Shown: positions 5,756 through 9,359 of the stretch, piece by piece
Layout: each line of letters starts with the position of its first letter
Position numbering within the stretch: position 1 is the first letter of the stretch
Origin: Kiritimatiellia bacterium
Lineage (GTDB): Bacteria > Verrucomicrobiota > Kiritimatiellia > UBA8416 > JABMPJ01
Assembly: GCA_029939545.1 (NCBI GenBank)
Contig: JAOZSS010000085.1
Coordinates: forward strand, 1 to 9,359
Length of the DNA stretch: 9,359 nucleotides
Direction of reading: 5' to 3'
The notes under the pieces: model-generated
Databases searched by the model: none
What the model was told of the DNA's origin: nothing
What the model saw: the letters and a program-made list of their open reading frames with translations, nothing else
Program-made: the position numbers and the translations under genes

Positions 5756-6763
5756 CTACCCAGCCGCGTTCATGTGCGCGATCAGGTCGAGAATCTTGTT
5801 GGAGTATCCCATTTCATTGTCGTACCAGGAGACAACCTTCACAAAGTTGTCCGTCAGGGCAATGCCGGCACCAGCATCAAATACAGATGTGCGAGGCTCT
5901 CCGATAAAGTCGGTAGACACGACCTGCTCCTCTGTGTACCCGAGGATGCCCTTCATGGCACCGTCCGAAGCCGCCTTCATCGCGGCCTTGATTTCGTCGT
6001 AGCTCGCAGCGTTCTTCAGACGGCACGTAAGATCCACAACCGACACATCCAGAGTCGGCACGCGGAAAGCCATACCGGTAAGTTTGCCGTTCAGCTCAGG
6101 AATCACCTTGCCAACAGCCTTGGCAGCGCCAGTGCTGGCGGGAATGATGTTGCCGGAAGCCGCACGGCCATCGCGCCAGTTCTTGCCAGACGGGGAGTCT
6201 GCAACCTTCTGTGTGGCGGTCATGGCGTGGATCGTCGTCATCAGCCCCTCTTCGATGCCAAAGCTATCGTTCAGAACCTTGGCGATCGGGGCCAGGCAGT
6301 TTGTCGTGCAAGACGCATTGGAAACGAAGTTCATATCTGAGGTGTAATTGTCTTGGTTGACGCCCATCACGAACATTGGTGTGTCGTCCTTCGAGGGAGC
6401 CGACATCACGACCTTCTTGGCGCCGGCATCGATGTGGCCCTGTGCGCCTTCCTTGGTCAGGAAAACACCGGTCGACTCGATGATGTAATCGGCCCCGCAG
6501 GACGCCCAGCCAATGTCAGCCGGATTACGCTCGGCGAATACGGCAATCTCCTTGCCATTCACGATCAGCTTGCCATCCGCCGCGCTGACCTCGCCATTGA
6601 AGCGACCGTGGACCGAATCGTACTTGGTCATGTAGACCATATAATCCACGTCGATGAACGGATCATTGATCCCGACGACCTCAATATCATCCCGCGCGCA
6701 TGCCGCACGAAAAGCCAAGCGGCCAATCCGTCCGAACCCATTGATACCAACTCTGATAGCCAT
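5756..6763 (-). CDS. gapA: Glyceraldehyde-3-phosphate dehydrogenase (class I, NAD type)
   Basis: GapA oxidises glyceraldehyde 3-phosphate to 1,3-bisphosphoglycerate with NAD and phosphate. The 335-residue protein starts MAIRVGINGFGRIGRLAF, the Rossmann dinucleotide motif, and GINDPF at 31-36 with Asp34 points to NAD rather than NADP. The catalytic loop SNASCTTNCLAP (148-159) carries Cys152, with His179 in TTIHAMTATQK. The segments NIIPASTGAAKAVGKV, LTGMAFRVP and SWYDNEMGYSNK are complete and resemble the E. coli GapA/eukaryotic type. The ATG at 6763 has a strong AAGGAGAG about seven bases upstream; an in-frame TTG at 6805 lacks family support. It is the first of the leftward glycolytic genes and is divergent from icd. 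Confidence 0.98.
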   Translation of the reverse strand: MAIRVGINGFGRIGRLAFRAACARDDIEVVGINDPFIDVDYMVYMTKYDSVHGRFNGEVSAADGKLIVNGKEIAVFAERNPADIGWASCGADYIIESTGVFLTKEGAQGHIDAGAKKVVMSAPSKDDTPMFVMGVNQDNYTSDMNFVSNASCTTNCLAPIAKVLNDSFGIEEGLMTTIHAMTATQKVADSPSGKNWRDGRAASGNIIPASTGAAKAVGKVIPELNGKLTGMAFRVPTLDVSVVDLTCRLKNAASYDEIKAAMKAASDGAMKGILGYTEEQVVSTDFIGEPRTSVFDAGAGIALTDNFVKVVSWYDNEMGYSNKILDLIAHMNAAG

Positions 6764-6821
6764 TCTACATCTCTCCTTAACTGTTAATAGATACACTCCT
6801 CCCAATCGGAGTCGAACGGGT

Positions 6822-6851
6822 ACCCTACAGAAACCCGCCCCACTGAGTCAA
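6822..6851 (-). promoter_or_regulatory. Candidate gapA promoter
   Basis: On the minus strand TTGACT (6851-6846, 5 of 6) is followed after 18 bases by TAGGGT (6827-6822, only 3 of 6). The start would be near 6815, giving a leader of about 50 bases with the strong AAGGAGAG near its end. The -10 is weak, so this is tentative. Confidence 0.35.
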
Positions 6852-6916
6852 TACGGGGATTCTCAGGAATTCGCGCGCGTAAATCGAGAACCGGAGTATG
6901 TCCACCGCTTTGCCCA

Positions 6917-6945
6917 TTGACGCTCCACACACATTATCCTTTAAT
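6917..6945 (+). promoter_or_regulatory. Predicted sigma-70-type promoter of icd
   Basis: TTGACG (6917-6922, 5 of 6) and TTTAAT (6940-6945, 5 of 6) are separated by exactly 17 bases. Transcription should start near 6952, about 30 bases before the icd ATG at 6982. This rules against the earlier in-frame ATG at 6898, which would lie upstream of the promoter. Confidence 0.6.
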
Positions 6946-6981
6946 CCAGCCAATTTTTACCTCCATCGAAAGACACGAGCT

Positions 6982-9306
<2,325 letters not shown>

Positions 9307-9359
9307 AGGGTGTAACCGGTCTTCCGCTCCTGCTCAAGAAAGGAATAATCCAGGAAAAG
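9307..9359. other. Short 3' flank of icd, nothing recognised
   Basis: The 53 bases after the icd stop show no convincing hairpin plus T tract and no start of another gene that I can support. Confidence 0.5.

Noticed and set aside
6785..6825. tRNA-like 3' end (minus strand CCGTTCGACTCCGATTGGGAGG)
   Set aside because: The T-stem has only three of five pairs and no matching 5' acceptor strand or anticodon arm exists upstream.
6958..6965. GGAGGT on the minus strand within the icd leader, as a ribosome binding site
   Set aside because: No start codon with a supported frame follows at proper distance on that strand.

Overview
The window reads as ordinary, GC-rich chromosomal DNA from a bacterium carrying core metabolism. 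I see no phage, transposase, CRISPR array or RNA gene. The genes give no firm taxon. A GapA of the E. coli/eukaryote-like class I type, a SecG with a long Ala/Pro-rich tail, a monomeric isocitrate dehydrogenase and an N-acetylhexosamine-1-kinase-like protein fit a Gram-negative lineage, perhaps the PVC group (Kiritimatiellota or a relative). That placement is a weak inference.

Seven genes run leftward on the minus strand, in transcription order: gapA (6763-5756), pgk (5498-4296), tpiA (4283-3525), secG (3394-2930), an APH-fold sugar-kinase-like gene (2814-1705), trpE (1603-128) and the start of trpG (131 to the window edge). One gene, a monomeric NADP-isocitrate dehydrogenase (icd, 6982-9306), runs rightward, divergent from gapA. 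The last 53 bases hold nothing I can support.

GapA, Pgk and TpiA catalyse three linked triose-phosphate steps of glycolysis/gluconeogenesis. pgk and tpiA are tightly coupled, with a 12-base gap and the tpiA ribosome binding site over the pgk stop. secG follows tpiA, a common neighbour pair in bacteria. The kinase may feed hexosamine or other sugar 1-phosphates into central metabolism. trpE and trpG overlap by ATGA and make the two anthranilate synthase subunits.

The non-coding gaps are the most unusual part. The gapA-pgk gap holds four hairpins. The tpiA-secG gap holds a 31-bp-arm palindrome built of GATCA units that pairs far better in the minus-strand transcript. The secG-kinase gap holds two GC-rich hairpins. 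trpE has a good sigma-70-like promoter so close to its start codon that the mRNA would be nearly leaderless, with a perfect 11-bp inverted repeat just upstream of the -35. icd has a clear TTGACG-17-TTTAAT promoter that fixes its start, and its protein continues about 31 residues past the normal family end.

I did not find a convincing undescribed system. The findings are regulatory or structural oddities and a few gene-level curiosities.
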